Below are positions 11,739-21,022 of a DNA stretch of 64,000 bases, in pieces. This DNA is from Bacillus inaquosorum KCTC 13429 (GTDB lineage Bacteria > Bacillota > Bacilli > Bacillales > Bacillaceae). Position 1 is the first letter of the stretch. Every line of letters starts with the position of its first letter. Made by a program: the position numbers and the translations under genes. Location: assembly GCF_000332645.1 (NCBI RefSeq), contig NZ_AMXN01000005.1:279180-343179 (forward strand). The letters are read 5' to 3'. The notes beneath the pieces are model-generated. The model did not search any database, was not told where the DNA came from, and worked only from the letters and a program-made list of their open reading frames with translations.

Positions 11739-13028
11739 TAAACCTAAACGTTCAAAGATCAGATCAACATTTTTCAGATGGTAGTTGTAATCAAAGCAGT
11801 CAGCAATTTTTTCCGAAGAAAGACGGGAAGTGATTTTCTCTTCCGCTTCCACAAGCTCACGGAACGGCACTTGTTTTTCCCACGCTTCCATTGCCTTCGG
11901 CTGCACTGTATCATAGGCTTCTTCACGAGTCAGGCCTGTGTCAATCAAAGCAAGCAGCACGCGCTGAGAGTAGATAAGGCCGAGTGTGCGGTCCATGTTG
12001 CGTTTCATATTTTCCGGGAAGACCGTTAAGTTCTTCACGATGTTAGAGAAGCGGTTCAGCATGTAGTTCAGCGCGATTGTCGCATCCGGAAGAATAATCC
12101 GTTCTGCTGAAGAATGAGAAATATCGCGTTCATGCCATAATGGAACATTTTCGTAAGCCGTCATCATGTAGCCACGAATGACGCGCGCCATGCCTGTCAT
12201 GTTTTCAGAGCCGATTGGATTGCGTTTGTGCGGCATTGCAGATGAACCCTTTTGCCCTTTCGCGAAAAATTCCTCAACTTCGCGTGTCTCACTCTTTTGC
12301 AGTCCGCGAATTTCCACTGCGAATTTCTCGATGCTTGTCGCGATCAAAGCAAGTGTCGCCATATAGTCAGCATGGCGGTCACGCTGAAGGGTTTGAGTCG
12401 AAATCGGTGCTGCTTTCAATCCGAGCTTCTCACATACATATTGCTCAACAAATGGATCAATGTTCGCATATGTGCCGACAGCGCCGGAAATCTTCCCGAC
12501 CTCGATGCCTTCTTTCGCTTGTTTGAAACGCTCAAGATTGCGTTTCATTTCTTCATGCCAAAGCGCAAGTTTTAAGCCGAATGTTGTAGGCTCAGCGTGT
12601 ACGCCGTGTGTGCGCCCCATCATGACTGTGTATTTATGTTCTTTCGCTTTTTCTTTTATAATGTCAACAAATCTCTCAAGGTCCTTGAGCAGAATATCGT
12701 TTGCCTGTTTTAATAAGTAAGAAAGAGCAGTATCAACAACGTCAGTTGACGTTAAGCCGTAGTGCACCCATTTTCTTTCCTCGCCCAGTGATTCGGAAAC
12801 GGCGCGTGTAAAAGCGACAACGTCATGGCGCGTGTCCTGTTCGATTTCTAAAATGCGGTTAATGTCAAATGACGCGTTCTCGCGCATGACCTTTACGTCT
12901 TCTTTCGGAATGACGCCAAGCTCCGCCCATGCTTCACAGGCAAGAATCTCCACCTCTAGCCACGCTTGAAATCTGTTTTCATCCGTCCAAATCGCGGACA
13001 TTTCAGGTCTTGAATAACGTTCGATCAT
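11733..13028 (-). CDS. purB: Adenylosuccinate lyase
   Basis: A 431-residue PurB, member of the fumarase/aspartase superfamily. It acts twice in purine synthesis (SAICAR to AICAR, adenylosuccinate to AMP). The signature [11 protein letters not shown] (around residue 262) and the TSTDVVDTA and [10 protein letters not shown] active-site segments are present. The start overlaps purK by 4 bp. It closes the first operon block. Confidence 0.97.
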   Translation of the reverse strand: MIERYSRPEMSAIWTDENRFQAWLEVEILACEAWAELGVIPKEDVKVMRENASFDINRILEIEQDTRHDVVAFTRAVSESLGEERKWVHYGLTSTDVVDTALSYLLKQANDILLKDLERFVDIIKEKAKEHKYTVMMGRTHGVHAEPTTFGLKLALWHEEMKRNLERFKQAKEGIEVGKISGAVGTYANIDPFVEQYVCEKLGLKAAPISTQTLQRDRHADYMATLALIATSIEKFAVEIRGLQKSETREVEEFFAKGQKGSSAMPHKRNPIGSENMTGMARVIRGYMMTAYENVPLWHERDISHSSAERIILPDATIALNYMLNRFSNIVKNLTVFPENMKRNMDRTLGLIYSQRVLLALIDTGLTREEAYDTVQPKAMEAWEKQVPFRELVEAEEKITSRLSSEKIADCFDYNYHLKNVDLIFERLGLA

Positions 13029-14167
13029 TCTGCTTGTCCTCCGTCTCTATTCATCCATTTATTTGTGATCTCCTGAATCCAGTGGTCTTCAGGCTGCTTC
13101 ATAAATGTAATATGCCCCATTTTGCGGCCTTTTTTGATTTCGTGTTTTCCGTATATATATAGCTTTGCTTCTTTTAAAAGCTCCGGCTCTTCCTCCACAA
13201 GCTTCACTTCATCACCGAGAAGATTCACCATCATGCCTGGCTTCAGCAAATCTGTTTTCCCAAGCGGAAGGCCGCATATCGCTCTGATATGCTGTTCAAA
13301 CTGGCTCGTTTCGCAAAGGTCCAGCGTATAATGCCCTGAATTGTGCGGCCTTGGCGCCAGTTCATTGACCAAGAGCTCTCCGTCTTCTGTCAGGAACATT
13401 TCAACAGCAAGCGGTCCGACAAGGTTAAGCTCTTCTGCAAGCTTAACGGCCAGCTCGGCAGCCTTCTTCTGAATTCCTTCCTCCACCCGTGCAGGCACGA
13501 TGCATTGAAAAAGAATATTGTTGTGGTGAATGTTTTCAGCTGCCGGAAATGTTGAAATTTCGCCGTTTACCGATCTGACGACGATAACCGACAGTTCCAT
13601 TTCAAAAGAAACCCAGCTTTCAAGAATGCAAGTTCCGTGCTCTAAAAGAGCGGCAGCCTGCTCAATTTGCGCCTCTTCCTTGATGACAAATTGTCCTTTG
13701 CCGTCGTATCCGCCGCGGCATGTTTTGAGCACTGCGGGAAGCCCCAGCTCCTGTACCGCCTGTTCCAGTTCATCCTTTGTTTTGACGATGCTGTACGGCG
13801 CTACTTCACAGCCCGCGGCTTGAATTGCTTTTTTCTCCGTTTCACGGTTTTGGGTAATGAGCAGCAGCTCACTTCCTTGCGGGAGATACGCATGATCTTT
13901 TAGCCAATACAGCGCATCATAGTCGATGTTTTCAAACTCATACGTGATGATGTCGCTGATTTCAGCCAATTTTCGAATCGCTTCACGGTCATTATAATGA
14001 GCGGTAATTTCGACATCCGCAACCTGCCCGCACGGCGAATCTTTCACCGGATCAACGACTGCGACTTTATACCCCATTTGTTTGGCGGACACAGCCATCA
14101 TTTTTCCAAGCTGGCCGCCGCCGATAATGCCGATTACAGCTCCCGGATAGATGATTTGATTAGACAA
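13025..14167 (-). CDS. purK: N5-CAIR synthetase
   Basis: A 380-residue ATP-grasp enzyme that carboxylates AIR with bicarbonate; PurE then rearranges the product. [12 protein letters not shown] (N-terminus) and [13 protein letters not shown] are family marks. The preferred start is TTG at 14167, which overlaps purE by 8 bp and is spaced from AGAAAG; a GTG at 14176 would add three residues and sits too close to that site. Confidence 0.94.
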   Translation of the reverse strand: MSNQIIYPGAVIGIIGGGQLGKMMAVSAKQMGYKVAVVDPVKDSPCGQVADVEITAHYNDREAIRKLAEISDIITYEFENIDYDALYWLKDHAYLPQGSELLLITQNRETEKKAIQAAGCEVAPYSIVKTKDELEQAVQELGLPAVLKTCRGGYDGKGQFVIKEEAQIEQAAALLEHGTCILESWVSFEMELSVIVVRSVNGEISTFPAAENIHHNNILFQCIVPARVEEGIQKKAAELAVKLAEELNLVGPLAVEMFLTEDGELLVNELAPRPHNSGHYTLDLCETSQFEQHIRAICGLPLGKTDLLKPGMMVNLLGDEVKLVEEEPELLKEAKLYIYGKHEIKKGRKMGHITFMKQPEDHWIQEITNKWMNRDGGQAE

Positions 14168-14648
14168 GCTGATCACTGCTTTCTAACACCGTCTGTTTTG
14201 TATTTTCTCTTCTCTCATCCAGCTTACGGGCAAGATCTTCGTCAAAAGCTGACAAAATTTGCGCCGCTAACAGGCCTGCGTTCACAGCGCCCGCTTTGCC
14301 GATGGCTGTTGTCGCAACAGGCACGCCTCCAGGCATTTGGACGATGGAAAGAAGTGAATCCATTCCGTTTAGCGCCTTGGACTGAACCGGAACTCCGATG
14401 ACCGGCAGTGTTGTTTTCGCCGCCGTCATCCCCGGCAGATGCGCTGCTCCTCCGGCACCAGCGATAATCACCTTGATGCCTCTCTCTCTGGCAGTTTCAG
14501 CGTATTCAAACATCAAATCAGGCGTCCGGTGAGCGGAAACGACCTTTTTTTCGTACGGAACATTGAGTTCGTCAAGAATATCGCATGCGTTTTTCATTGT
14601 CTCCCAATCGGAAGTGCTTCCCATGATGATTCCTACTAGCGGCTGCAT
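14160..14648 (-). CDS. purE: N5-CAIR mutase
   Basis: A 162-residue class I PurE, first gene of the operon. The N-terminal [13 protein letters not shown] and the SAHRTPD and [11 protein letters not shown] loops form the active site. An upstream in-frame start at 14711 would put the coding region into the riboswitch terminator, and AGAAGGTGGG lies just before the ATG at 14648, so that ATG is chosen. Confidence 0.97.
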   Translation of the reverse strand: MQPLVGIIMGSTSDWETMKNACDILDELNVPYEKKVVSAHRTPDLMFEYAETARERGIKVIIAGAGGAAHLPGMTAAKTTLPVIGVPVQSKALNGMDSLLSIVQMPGGVPVATTAIGKAGAVNAGLLAAQILSAFDEDLARKLDERRENTKQTVLESSDQLV

Positions 14649-14681
14649 TCTGTTCCCACCTTCTAATGCTTTAGTTTTCAG

Positions 14682-14739
14682 AAAATAAAAAATACCCGCT
14701 CTGCATTGCACTTATGAGGAAGCAATACAAACCGGGCAT
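14682..14739 (-). terminator. Riboswitch-controlled terminator in the purE leader
   Basis: Long hairpin with arms 14692-14709 and 14722-14739 (17 of 18 positions pair, counting G-U) and an 11-base loop. On the minus strand it is followed by a U-rich run (TTTTTTATTTT), 34 bases before purE. It is the off-state terminator of the guanine riboswitch upstream. Confidence 0.9.
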
Positions 14740-14802
14740 GGTACATGTATCGTCAGTCGTTCGCTTCTGCGATATATCCATGTCAGTTTTATCGATCACT
14801 TT

Positions 14803-14872
14803 CCTGCATAGTCCGGCAATTTACGGTTGCCGGGTAGAAACTTATGGGCCATATTCCCAAGATTATATGAGG
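14803..14872 (-). promoter_or_regulatory. Guanine-sensing purine riboswitch aptamer (purE leader)
   Basis: The minus strand shows the full purine aptamer pattern: TATAATC, GGATATGG-like J1/2 (here GGAATATGG), GTTTCTACC, CCGTAAA and GACTATG, with P1 closed by CCTCATA/TATGCAGG. The specificity base before TATG is C (GACTATG), which selects guanine or hypoxanthine. Ligand binding should favour the downstream terminator and turn the pur operon off. Confidence 0.95.
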
Positions 14873-14893
14873 TCGTGTTTTGATTTCATGTTT

Positions 14894-14922
14894 ATCTTAA
14901 CAACGGACATGGATAATGTCAA
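14894..14922 (-). promoter_or_regulatory. Sigma-A promoter of the pur operon
   Basis: -35 TTGACA (14917-14922) and -10 TAAGAT (14894-14899) with a 17-bp spacer. The transcript would start shortly before the riboswitch aptamer. Confidence 0.92.
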
Positions 14923-14926
14923 CGAT

Positions 14927-14968
14927 ATTATCGAACGATACAAAAATTCATTCTACTAATGTTCGTGT
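14927..14968 (-). promoter_or_regulatory. Pair of PurR boxes upstream of the pur promoter
   Basis: Two oppositely oriented matches to the PurBox core CGAAC lie upstream of the -35: ATTATCGAACGAT on the plus strand (14927-14939) and ACACGAACATTAG on the minus strand (14956-14968), with 16 bp between. PurR represses when PRPP is low. The distal box touches the yebG stop codon, so there is almost no spare DNA between the two genes. Confidence 0.88.
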
Positions 14969-15166
14969 TTAGATCAATTTCCCTTCAAATACGATTTTTT
15001 TCCCGCACGGAACGATCTGAATTGACCCATTTTCCTTTTTTTCCATAAAAATAGGCTCTTCCATTCGCCGTACAGGCAGATATCCTTCTTCTTTCATTTG
15101 CTGAAGCACCGCATCAATGGTTTGCTGCTCTGTCACTTCAAACTTTTTCTTCTTCGGCTTTGCCAT
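14969..15166 (-). CDS. yebG: YebG, NETI-motif small protein
   Basis: A 65-residue basic protein, N-terminus [11 protein letters not shown], resembling the small Bacillus NETI family (here the motif region reads [12 protein letters not shown]). No membrane segment. Its start overlaps the yebE stop by one base (TAATG), so the two are co-transcribed. Function unknown to me. Its stop codon borders the distal PurR box of the pur operon. Confidence 0.85.
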
Positions 15167-15720
15167 TATTCTTTAATTCTCCTCTTCTTCACCGCTTTGA
15201 CCCAGAAGCCGCCGTGAATTGTTTTTGGTTCATATGCAATAATAAAGGCTTTTGAATCAAGTGTTTTAATCGTATCATACAGCTGGAGTTCATATCTTCT
15301 CGGTGTCAGAATCTGAAGGGCTGTGCGGTCGCCTTCAAGCCCGCCTGCCACCCAGTTCGTCACGCCGTAGCCTTTTTCACGAAGCTGCTTCGGAAGATCA
15401 AGATCAAGCTCCTTCGTAATCACGTTGACCATAATATAGCCAAGTGCCAATTTTTCTTCTATTTTCATGCCGGCAATCACGCCAAGACCGTAACCGAGCG
15501 CGTACGCGATTACATTTTGAATCTGGTCTAAGTTATCGAGCACCAGGCTCAGTCCTGTCACATAAACCAGTATTTCAATCGTACTGATGCCGGCCGCTAA
15601 ATACCGCTGGCCTTTCAGCGTTAAAATCATTCTTATCGTAAAAAATGACACATAGACAATATTAATAATGAGAATTATGAGAACCATGGCTATCCCATTT
15701 GATAAGATGGTTTGCATCAT
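15166..15720 (-). CDS. yebE: YebE, UPF0316/DUF2179 membrane protein
   Basis: A 184-residue protein with three hydrophobic segments in the first 85 residues ([40 protein letters not shown]) and a soluble C-terminal DUF2179 domain (about 100-180, motif [13 protein letters not shown]). This layout is the UPF0316 family. Two adjacent ATG codons are possible starts after GGGGG. It forms an operon with yebG. Role unknown. Confidence 0.88.
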
Positions 15721-15763
15721 TTTATTTCATCCCCCTACTCTTCAGCTTGCATAAAGCATTCAT

Positions 15764-15792
15764 ATTCTACTAGAGAAACGAGTCGTTTACAA
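15764..15792 (-). promoter_or_regulatory. Predicted sigma-A promoter for yebE-yebG
   Basis: -35 TTGTAA (15787-15792), 17-bp spacer, -10 TAGAAT (15764-15769), about 45 bases upstream of yebE. Confidence 0.65.
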
Positions 15793-15889
15793 TCCGTTGC
15801 GGCCGTAAGCCTAAGGAAAATATTTCGACACACTTTGTCAGGTTGAACAGTAGTAGTTTACCCTCTTTCTCACCTTTTCAAAATCAAAA

Positions 15890-15914
15890 CAAAAAAGCCC
15901 GCTTTTCAGCAGAC
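15890..15914 (-). terminator. Terminator after yebD
   Basis: 6-bp hairpin (arms 15897-15902 and 15909-15914, with G-U pairs) followed on the minus strand by six Us, 20 bases after the yebD stop. Confidence 0.7.
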
Positions 15915-15934
15915 TCACCTCTTCTCATATATTG

Positions 15935-16102
15935 TCAGATCTCTTTTTTCATTTTCAGAAGGGACTTGTATTCTTTCTCAAGCTCACTCAGCGTATAATC
16001 AGCCAGCTGTTCCCCTCTTCCCTGATAAAATTCCGAGAGCAGTAATTTGGTTTTTAAAAATTGTTTCTTCCGATTAATCGCTCGGCGAAGTAAATCGGCC
16101 AT
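15935..16102 (-). CDS. yebD: YebD, small basic protein resembling Fur-regulated basic proteins
   Basis: A 55-residue frame: ATG at 16102 preceded by AAGGAGG at 8-base spacing, TGA at 15935-15937. The sequence has a basic N-terminus (ADLLRRAINRKKQFL) and a C-terminal YTLSELEKEYKSLL, which resembles the FbpA-type Fur-regulated basic protein family as I remember it. No Fur box was recognised upstream, so iron regulation is not claimed. A terminator follows directly, supporting a separate small transcription unit. Confidence 0.75.
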   Translation of the reverse strand: MADLLRRAINRKKQFLKTKLLLSEFYQGRGEQLADYTLSELEKEYKSLLKMKKEI

Positions 16103-16227
16103 GTCCATCATCCTCCTTAAACATAAAGGTTTGTGCGCTGGACGTTTACAGCATTTTCCCTATCATACATGGATTAATCCTACAAATCAACTGTGTTTTT
16201 TAGATATATTTGTAAAAAGTGTGACAT

Positions 16228-16259
16228 AAAAAAACCGGCTATAAACAGCCGGTTTTTTT
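16228..16259. terminator. Terminator after yebC
   Basis: Arms AAAACCGGCT / AGCCGGTTTT around 16231-16254 with A and T runs on both sides, immediately downstream of the yebC stop (minus strand). Confidence 0.85.
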
Positions 16260-16261
16260 CA

Positions 16262-17065
16262 TTAAAGCGGAATCAGCGACGCCGTGAAATACTCAGAAAT
16301 CAACGGCCAAGTCACCGCCGTAAACAGCAGCGCTACCGCAACCACAGCAAATACACAATAGATATAGTCAATCGGTGCATCGTGTGCCGCCTGATACAAA
16401 CGCTGCACATACAGCGCCATCATAAAAAAGATCGAAAACAAGATCAGCACTGTAAACAGAACTGTCAGCATCGGGATATTCACGATCGCAAAGATCAGCC
16501 AAAGGATTGAAACAGCAATCACCGGTACAAGCAATGAACCCAAACCGGCAGCCGCTTCTCTGAACGTCACCTTCTGCTTCATCATATAGCGGGAGACGGC
16601 CCATACCGCTAAGACCATTACCGCGAAAAAGAGGAGCAAATACACAAGAACGACTAAAAATCCGTCATAGAAAGCGTGATGGCGTTCTCCAAACCCGAGC
16701 GGCCGATTCCAGCTCGCCTTTAACTGAAACCAGTTCCCGATTGAAAAGACCACACTGAATATAAGCATTGAAATCAGCCCATACTTATAATGAGAAAAAC
16801 CATCCGCCACGACGGTTTTCGCCGGTGATTTTAAAATCGAGAACGCAAAACCGCAATATCTGTTGATGGCTGCCCATACAGACGCAAACTTTTCTTTAGC
16901 AGTTGATTCACCGCGTTCCTGGTGCGGTTTCTGCTTTTGTTTTTGCTTCTGCTTGCTTTGTCGGCTCGCCTTTCTGGACATTCTCGATAGCGGTTCTTCA
17001 TCTGCATCTATTCTTTCACTCTGGTTAACTTCTTCTTCAAACGTTTCTTTTCTTTCTTCCGTCAT
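16262..17065 (-). CDS. yebC: YebC, Yip1-like polytopic membrane protein
   Basis: A 267-residue protein with a highly charged cytoplasmic N-terminus (about 1-65) that includes an alternating Lys-Gln run (KQKQKQKQK), then a domain with about five hydrophobic segments from residue 90 on, similar to Yip1-domain proteins. The ATG at 17065 follows AGGAGTT; the frame extends 13 codons upstream without a good ribosome-binding site. Function unknown. Confidence 0.8.
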   Translation of the reverse strand: MTEERKETFEEEVNQSERIDADEEPLSRMSRKASRQSKQKQKQKQKPHQERGESTAKEKFASVWAAINRYCGFAFSILKSPAKTVVADGFSHYKYGLISMLIFSVVFSIGNWFQLKASWNRPLGFGERHHAFYDGFLVVLVYLLLFFAVMVLAVWAVSRYMMKQKVTFREAAAGLGSLLVPVIAVSILWLIFAIVNIPMLTVLFTVLILFSIFFMMALYVQRLYQAAHDAPIDYIYCVFAVVAVALLFTAVTWPLISEYFTASLIPL

Positions 17066-17237
17066 GTCAGCAACTCCTATCAAAAAAATACGGCGGAATA
17101 CCATTCAGTAAGAAAATAAAACACTTATATAAGGTACCGAAGCCTTCCTGAACAGTCAAGTCATTTCCATTTAAGTAAAGCATGGCGGCACATCTACATG
17201 ACGGTATATCGTATGAAATGGTTTTACCTTTTGCAAC

Positions 17238-17268
17238 AAAAAAACCAGCTGCACCGGCAGCTGGTTTT
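17238..17268 (-). terminator. Terminator after pbuG
   Basis: Stem AAAACCAGCTGC / GCAGCTGGTTTT (17241-17268) placed 7 bases after the pbuG stop on the minus strand. Confidence 0.85.
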
Positions 17269-17274
17269 CATTCC

Positions 17275-18597
17275 TTATTTTAAGAAGATAAAGTACAGGA
17301 TAAATACGGCAAACAGTCCGTACATGATCGGATGAACCTCTTTGGCTTTTCCTTTGCACACCATCGTAATCGGGTAGAAAATAAATCCGATGGCAATCCC
17401 AGTCGCAATGCTGTACGTTAACGGCATCATGATCATGGTAAGGAAAGCAGGAACGGCCACCTCGAACTTATCCCAAGCGATTTTGCCAAGCGGCGCCACC
17501 ATCAATGCACCGACAATGATCAGCGCCGGAGCTGTTACATTTGATGTAACGACTGACAGAAGCGGTGAGAAAAACGTAGCCAGTAAAAAGAGAATACCTG
17601 TTACAATAGCCGCAAATCCTGAACGGGCACCCGCAGCGACACCTGAGCTTGATTCAACGTAAGAGGTTGTAGTAGACGTACCAAGCACGGCACCGATTAC
17701 AATGGAAGATGAATCAGCTAAAAGCGCACGGCCCGCACGCGGCAATTTGTTTTCCTTCATTAAACCAGCTTGAGTCGCCACAGCAACAAGTGTACCCGCT
17801 GTATCAAAAAAACCGACAAACAAGAAAGTTAAAATGACGATCAGCATTTGGACGGAGAAAATATCCGGCAGGTGAATCCATGCTTGTCCGAAAGTCGGCG
17901 CAAGGCTCGGCACACTGCCGATGATTTGAGTCGGAACCGGAACCAAACCGAAAATCATGCCGGCCACCGCTGTTAACAGCATCCCGATAAACACGCCTGC
18001 GTTAACGCGAAGCACCATTAAAATAACCGTTACAATCACACCGAAAATCGTTAACAGCACAGGGCCGCTGTGAATGTTTCCGATGGTGACGAGTGTAGAA
18101 GGATTCGCTGTAATGATTCCTGAACCTTGTAATCCAACAAATGTAATAAACAGGCCGATACCCGCGCCGACTGCCAATTTAAGCTCAGGCGGAATGGCGT
18201 TGATGATTTTTTCACGAAAACCTGTTAAAGAAAGAGCAACGAAAATAAGACCTGAAATAAAAACACCAGACAAAGCTGCCTGCCATGAAATGCCCATACC
18301 GAGGACGACAGAAAACGCAAAAAACGCGTTCAGCCCCATACCGGGCGCGATGGCAATCGGATATCTCGCTATCAATCCCATTAAGATACAGCCTGCTGCT
18401 GACGCCAGCGCTGTCGCTGTAAAGACCGCACCTTGGTCAATTCTCAGCGCCTCCGGAAAATCTTTCACGCTCTCCAAAGCAAGCGTAATCGGATTGACGA
18501 ACAAAATATATGCCATAGATAAAAAAGTCGTTAATCCGCCAATGATTTCATTGCGATAGCTGGTGCCCAGCTCATCAAACTGAAAAAACTTTTTCAA
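17275..18597 (-). CDS. pbuG: Hypoxanthine/guanine permease
   Basis: A 440-residue NCS2-family (AzgA-like) nucleobase permease with about 12 hydrophobic segments. Motifs include GGLTTFLSMAYILFVNP near the N-terminus and GLNAFFAF. It imports hypoxanthine and guanine for salvage. The start is TTG, 8 bases after AAGGGAGT. The upstream guanine riboswitch and PurR box give it the same control as the pur operon, consistent with its substrates. Confidence 0.95.
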   Translation of the reverse strand: MKKFFQFDELGTSYRNEIIGGLTTFLSMAYILFVNPITLALESVKDFPEALRIDQGAVFTATALASAAGCILMGLIARYPIAIAPGMGLNAFFAFSVVLGMGISWQAALSGVFISGLIFVALSLTGFREKIINAIPPELKLAVGAGIGLFITFVGLQGSGIITANPSTLVTIGNIHSGPVLLTIFGVIVTVILMVLRVNAGVFIGMLLTAVAGMIFGLVPVPTQIIGSVPSLAPTFGQAWIHLPDIFSVQMLIVILTFLFVGFFDTAGTLVAVATQAGLMKENKLPRAGRALLADSSSIVIGAVLGTSTTTSYVESSSGVAAGARSGFAAIVTGILFLLATFFSPLLSVVTSNVTAPALIIVGALMVAPLGKIAWDKFEVAVPAFLTMIMMPLTYSIATGIAIGFIFYPITMVCKGKAKEVHPIMYGLFAVFILYFIFLK

Positions 18598-18650
18598 GCT
18601 ATTTGACTCCCTTCACTCTTTGCTATTTATCCTGCCCTGAAAACGCCAAA

Positions 18651-18681
18651 TAAAAAACGCCCCAATACATTTTGGGACGCT
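18651..18681 (-). terminator. Riboswitch terminator in the pbuG leader
   Basis: Stem with arms 18657-18665 and 18672-18681 (AGCGTCCCAA / TTGGGGCGT on the minus strand) followed by a T6 run, 54 bases before pbuG. Confidence 0.88.
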
Positions 18682-18747
18682 TGACTACAGACGGGTTTCA
18701 GTTTGAATAAATAAACGTGTTTTATTTATATCAAACGAAAGAAATGT

Positions 18748-18815
18748 TTACGTAGTCAAGCCATTTACGGTAGCTTGGTAGAGACTTGCGAGCCATATCC
18801 CCGCGATTATACGAA
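18748..18815 (-). promoter_or_regulatory. Guanine riboswitch aptamer (pbuG leader)
   Basis: The minus strand contains TATAATCGCGGGGATATGG, GTCTCTACC, CCGTAAA and GACTACG, the conserved purine aptamer elements, closed by a P1 formed from TTCGTA and TACGTAA. The core C (GACTAC) predicts guanine/hypoxanthine sensing. It lies about 65 bases before its terminator. Confidence 0.93.
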
Positions 18816-18840
18816 TTCATCTTATTTGATTTCTGTGTCT

Positions 18841-18887
18841 ATTGTACCAACTTCATTTTGAATTGACAATATAAACAACGAACATTA
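18841..18887 (-). promoter_or_regulatory. pbuG promoter with a PurR box
   Basis: -35 TTGTCA (18864-18869) and -10 TACAAT (18841-18846) with a 17-bp spacer. A PurBox-like AAACAACGAACATTA on the plus strand (18873-18887) sits directly upstream of the -35. Confidence 0.8.
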
Positions 18888-18938
18888 CTTATTAAAAAAA
18901 TTGGTTTATTCGTCTATTGACTAAATTGGCAACAATGA

Positions 18939-18973
18939 TAAAAACCGTATGTATGACTTCATACGGTTTTTCA
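18939..18973 (-). terminator. Terminator after the anti-sigma gene
   Basis: Stem AAAAACCGTATG / CATACGGTTTTT around 18939-18971, 14 bases beyond the stop of the gene at 18987 on the minus strand. Confidence 0.85.
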
Positions 18974-18986
18974 ACTAAAAATGATT

Positions 18987-20447
18987 TTATCTTGTAGGCT
19001 GACTCACCTGATGCACTGGTACAGTAAACGAGAATGGCTTTAGTTGAATCAGGTCATTTAAAACGCCTTTATCAATATACAGACCGTATTCATTAAACTC
19101 AAAATGCTTTAAAGACAGCTTATCAAGATATGCGTCATCCAGTTCAAAAGTAGATAGCATTTCGGCTGTGTCCATATTTTGCACTTCAGCTTTATTCCAT
19201 TTCAAATAATAACCTTCTTCATAATAAGCCATTGGATCAGACCATGATTGCATTTTTTTCATATCACCAAGGCCAATCATTTCACCTATATTCACTAAGT
19301 CATCTTTTGACATACTTGAAGTATCAACTCCTGTGAAGCGGTAATGAACCAATACTTTCCTCCCTTCTTGTTTAATGTTCTTGATTTCAATCCCTATGTT
19401 TTGATGTTTTGTTTCAGAAAGACGATACGGCATCCCTGCATTTAGCGGGACTATTTCACTACCCTCAGCCTCAGATCTAATATCTGCTATTAATGTTAGC
19501 TTTTTCGCTTTTGGATTGATTGGTGATTTTAACTGTGTTTGGCCTTTTGCTCTTACCGTTCTCTCGTTTACTTTTTTGCGTTCTCCAAGTTCGATGTTTG
19601 ACGCTGACATCTCATATGTGTTTCCTAAATCATCTTTGACTTCGTTAATTTCAACCGTATCATGCTTTGCTATGCCTTGATAATCTATTGTAAATTGAAG
19701 GACAGATCCAAGTTTCCCGTTTTCCACTTGAATATTGGAAAATTGATAACGATTATGATAAGCCGATACAACTTTTGAGCTTTCTAAATAGTTCGCATTC
19801 TTTTTGGTAATAGGCAGTTTAAATCTCCAATTTCCCTGTATTTCATTGATATGAGTAATAACAAAAGGCACGGTATCCCCATTTTTTATTTCAGTACCAT
19901 TTGTATAAATCCTTAATTGTCCTGCGTATTGTTTGTTATTTAATTTTTTGAGCATTAAGGAATCATAGTTGATTGAAACATTGTCGTTAAAATTCGCTTC
20001 GTCCACATTATAGCTGATCTCTTTTTCATCAGACTGGAAGTTATCAACAGTGAAATTATAGACAAGCTGTCCGGCATCGTAATAGGAGCTGTTTACAGAC
20101 ACAGTGATTCCCCTTGACTCAGCTTTTTGATTCAGAGCTGTGACCAAATTGCTTTTAAACAATGATAGGCCAACTTTATCTTGAAACTCCTTATAAATTT
20201 GGCCGACAATGGGTATGCTTCCCATCGCTTTGTTTACAGATGGCAGAAAAAGACCGGACGTTAAATACAGTATACATACCACAGCAGCAACAGCGATTCC
20301 ATTTGTAATTGTTCGTCCCCATTTAAAACGGCGCCTTGTGTTATTTTCATTTTCAGCACGGACGACAGCTTGATGTATTGCTTTTTTTAGCTCTTTCTTT
20401 GGCACTTCTATGTCATCAAATATCTGCTTCACTTGGTGTTTGTCCAT
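18987..20447 (-). CDS. Membrane anti-sigma factor, DUF4179-type
   Basis: A 486-residue protein with one transmembrane segment (about residues 47-70, GIAVAAVVCILYLTSGLFL). The N-terminal 45 residues are cytoplasmic and can bind the sigma factor; the large C-terminal extracytoplasmic part starts with a DUF4179-like domain (VNKAMGSIPIVGQIYKEF). The gene overlaps the ECF sigma gene by 19 bp, the usual sigma/anti-sigma arrangement. AGGAGG precedes the ATG. The pair lies between guaA and pbuG, where I recall no genes in 168. Ligand or stress signal unknown. Confidence 0.85.
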   Translation of the reverse strand: MDKHQVKQIFDDIEVPKKELKKAIHQAVVRAENENNTRRRFKWGRTITNGIAVAAVVCILYLTSGLFLPSVNKAMGSIPIVGQIYKEFQDKVGLSLFKSNLVTALNQKAESRGITVSVNSSYYDAGQLVYNFTVDNFQSDEKEISYNVDEANFNDNVSINYDSLMLKKLNNKQYAGQLRIYTNGTEIKNGDTVPFVITHINEIQGNWRFKLPITKKNANYLESSKVVSAYHNRYQFSNIQVENGKLGSVLQFTIDYQGIAKHDTVEINEVKDDLGNTYEMSASNIELGERKKVNERTVRAKGQTQLKSPINPKAKKLTLIADIRSEAEGSEIVPLNAGMPYRLSETKHQNIGIEIKNIKQEGRKVLVHYRFTGVDTSSMSKDDLVNIGEMIGLGDMKKMQSWSDPMAYYEEGYYLKWNKAEVQNMDTAEMLSTFELDDAYLDKLSLKHFEFNEYGLYIDKGVLNDLIQLKPFSFTVPVHQVSQPTR

Positions 20448-20962
20448 ATGTTTTGATCCTCCTTTTCCAGCTCCTGTTTCAATGCTTTTCTCGCTCTATG
20501 TAAATGTGTTTTAATCGTGCCTTCTGCCATTCCTGTTTGTTCAGCTATCATTGAAATCGAATAATCTTGAAAATAATATAGCTGAATCGTGAGCTGAACA
20601 TGTTCATCAAGTGAATCAATCGCATTTCGCAAATCTATGTATTCCTCAATATTTGCTTGATCGGTTCCAGTATCATGATGTTTCTCAAATGGGACCAATT
20701 CTCCTTTCTTTTTATTCATGGCAAAAATGGAATGAATCAGTATTCGAGTAAGCCACGTTAAAAAGTACTTTGGCTCTTTTAATTTTTCTATACTGATAAA
20801 AGCTTTATAAGCCGTTTCCTGTACAGCATCAAGTGCATCTTCTTTATTCCTTAAATAGAGATAGGCTGTTTTGTATAAAGTCTCCTGATGTGCCATCATA
20901 AGCTTTTCAAAGGCCCGAGCATTTCCTTTTCTCGCCTTTGTAATCAATCTTTCTTCCTTCAC
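20429..20962 (-). CDS. ECF-family RNA polymerase sigma factor
   Basis: A 177-residue sigma-70-type factor with only regions 2 and 4. Region 2 contains YLRNKEDALDAVQETAYKAF (about 40-59) and region 4 contains MIAEQTGMAEGTIKTHLHRA near residue 150, the promoter -35 reading helix-turn-helix. Two GTG starts exist; the one at 20962 has AGGAGG at 8 bases, while 20971 overlaps it. It is co-transcribed with its DUF4179 anti-sigma. It resembles SigV-like ECFs but is a separate factor. Confidence 0.9.
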   Translation of the reverse strand: MKEERLITKARKGNARAFEKLMMAHQETLYKTAYLYLRNKEDALDAVQETAYKAFISIEKLKEPKYFLTWLTRILIHSIFAMNKKKGELVPFEKHHDTGTDQANIEEYIDLRNAIDSLDEHVQLTIQLYYFQDYSISMIAEQTGMAEGTIKTHLHRARKALKQELEKEDQNIWTNTK

Positions 20963-20985
20963 CTTATCCACCTCCTATGTTGTTA

Positions 20986-21012
20986 GATATGAAAACTGCC
21001 GAAACGGTTTCA
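20986..21012 (-). promoter_or_regulatory. Putative autoregulated ECF promoter
   Basis: TGAAAC (21007-21012) is followed after 15 bp by CATATC (20986-20991), about 25 bases before the sigma gene. TGAAAC is the usual -35 of ECF promoters in Bacillus, so the sigma factor may transcribe itself (inference). Confidence 0.55.
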
Positions 21013-21022
21013 AAAAGTTAAC

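Noticed and set aside
14712..14960. Plus-strand frame of 81 codons across the purE leader
   Set aside because: It lies on the antisense of the riboswitch, promoter and PurR boxes; a shadow of conserved RNA structure.
16885..16975. Short repeat of Lys/Gln codons in yebC, at first taken for a microsatellite insertion
   Set aside because: It is in frame, codes for a charged cytoplasmic segment and, as I recall, is also present in the 168 protein.
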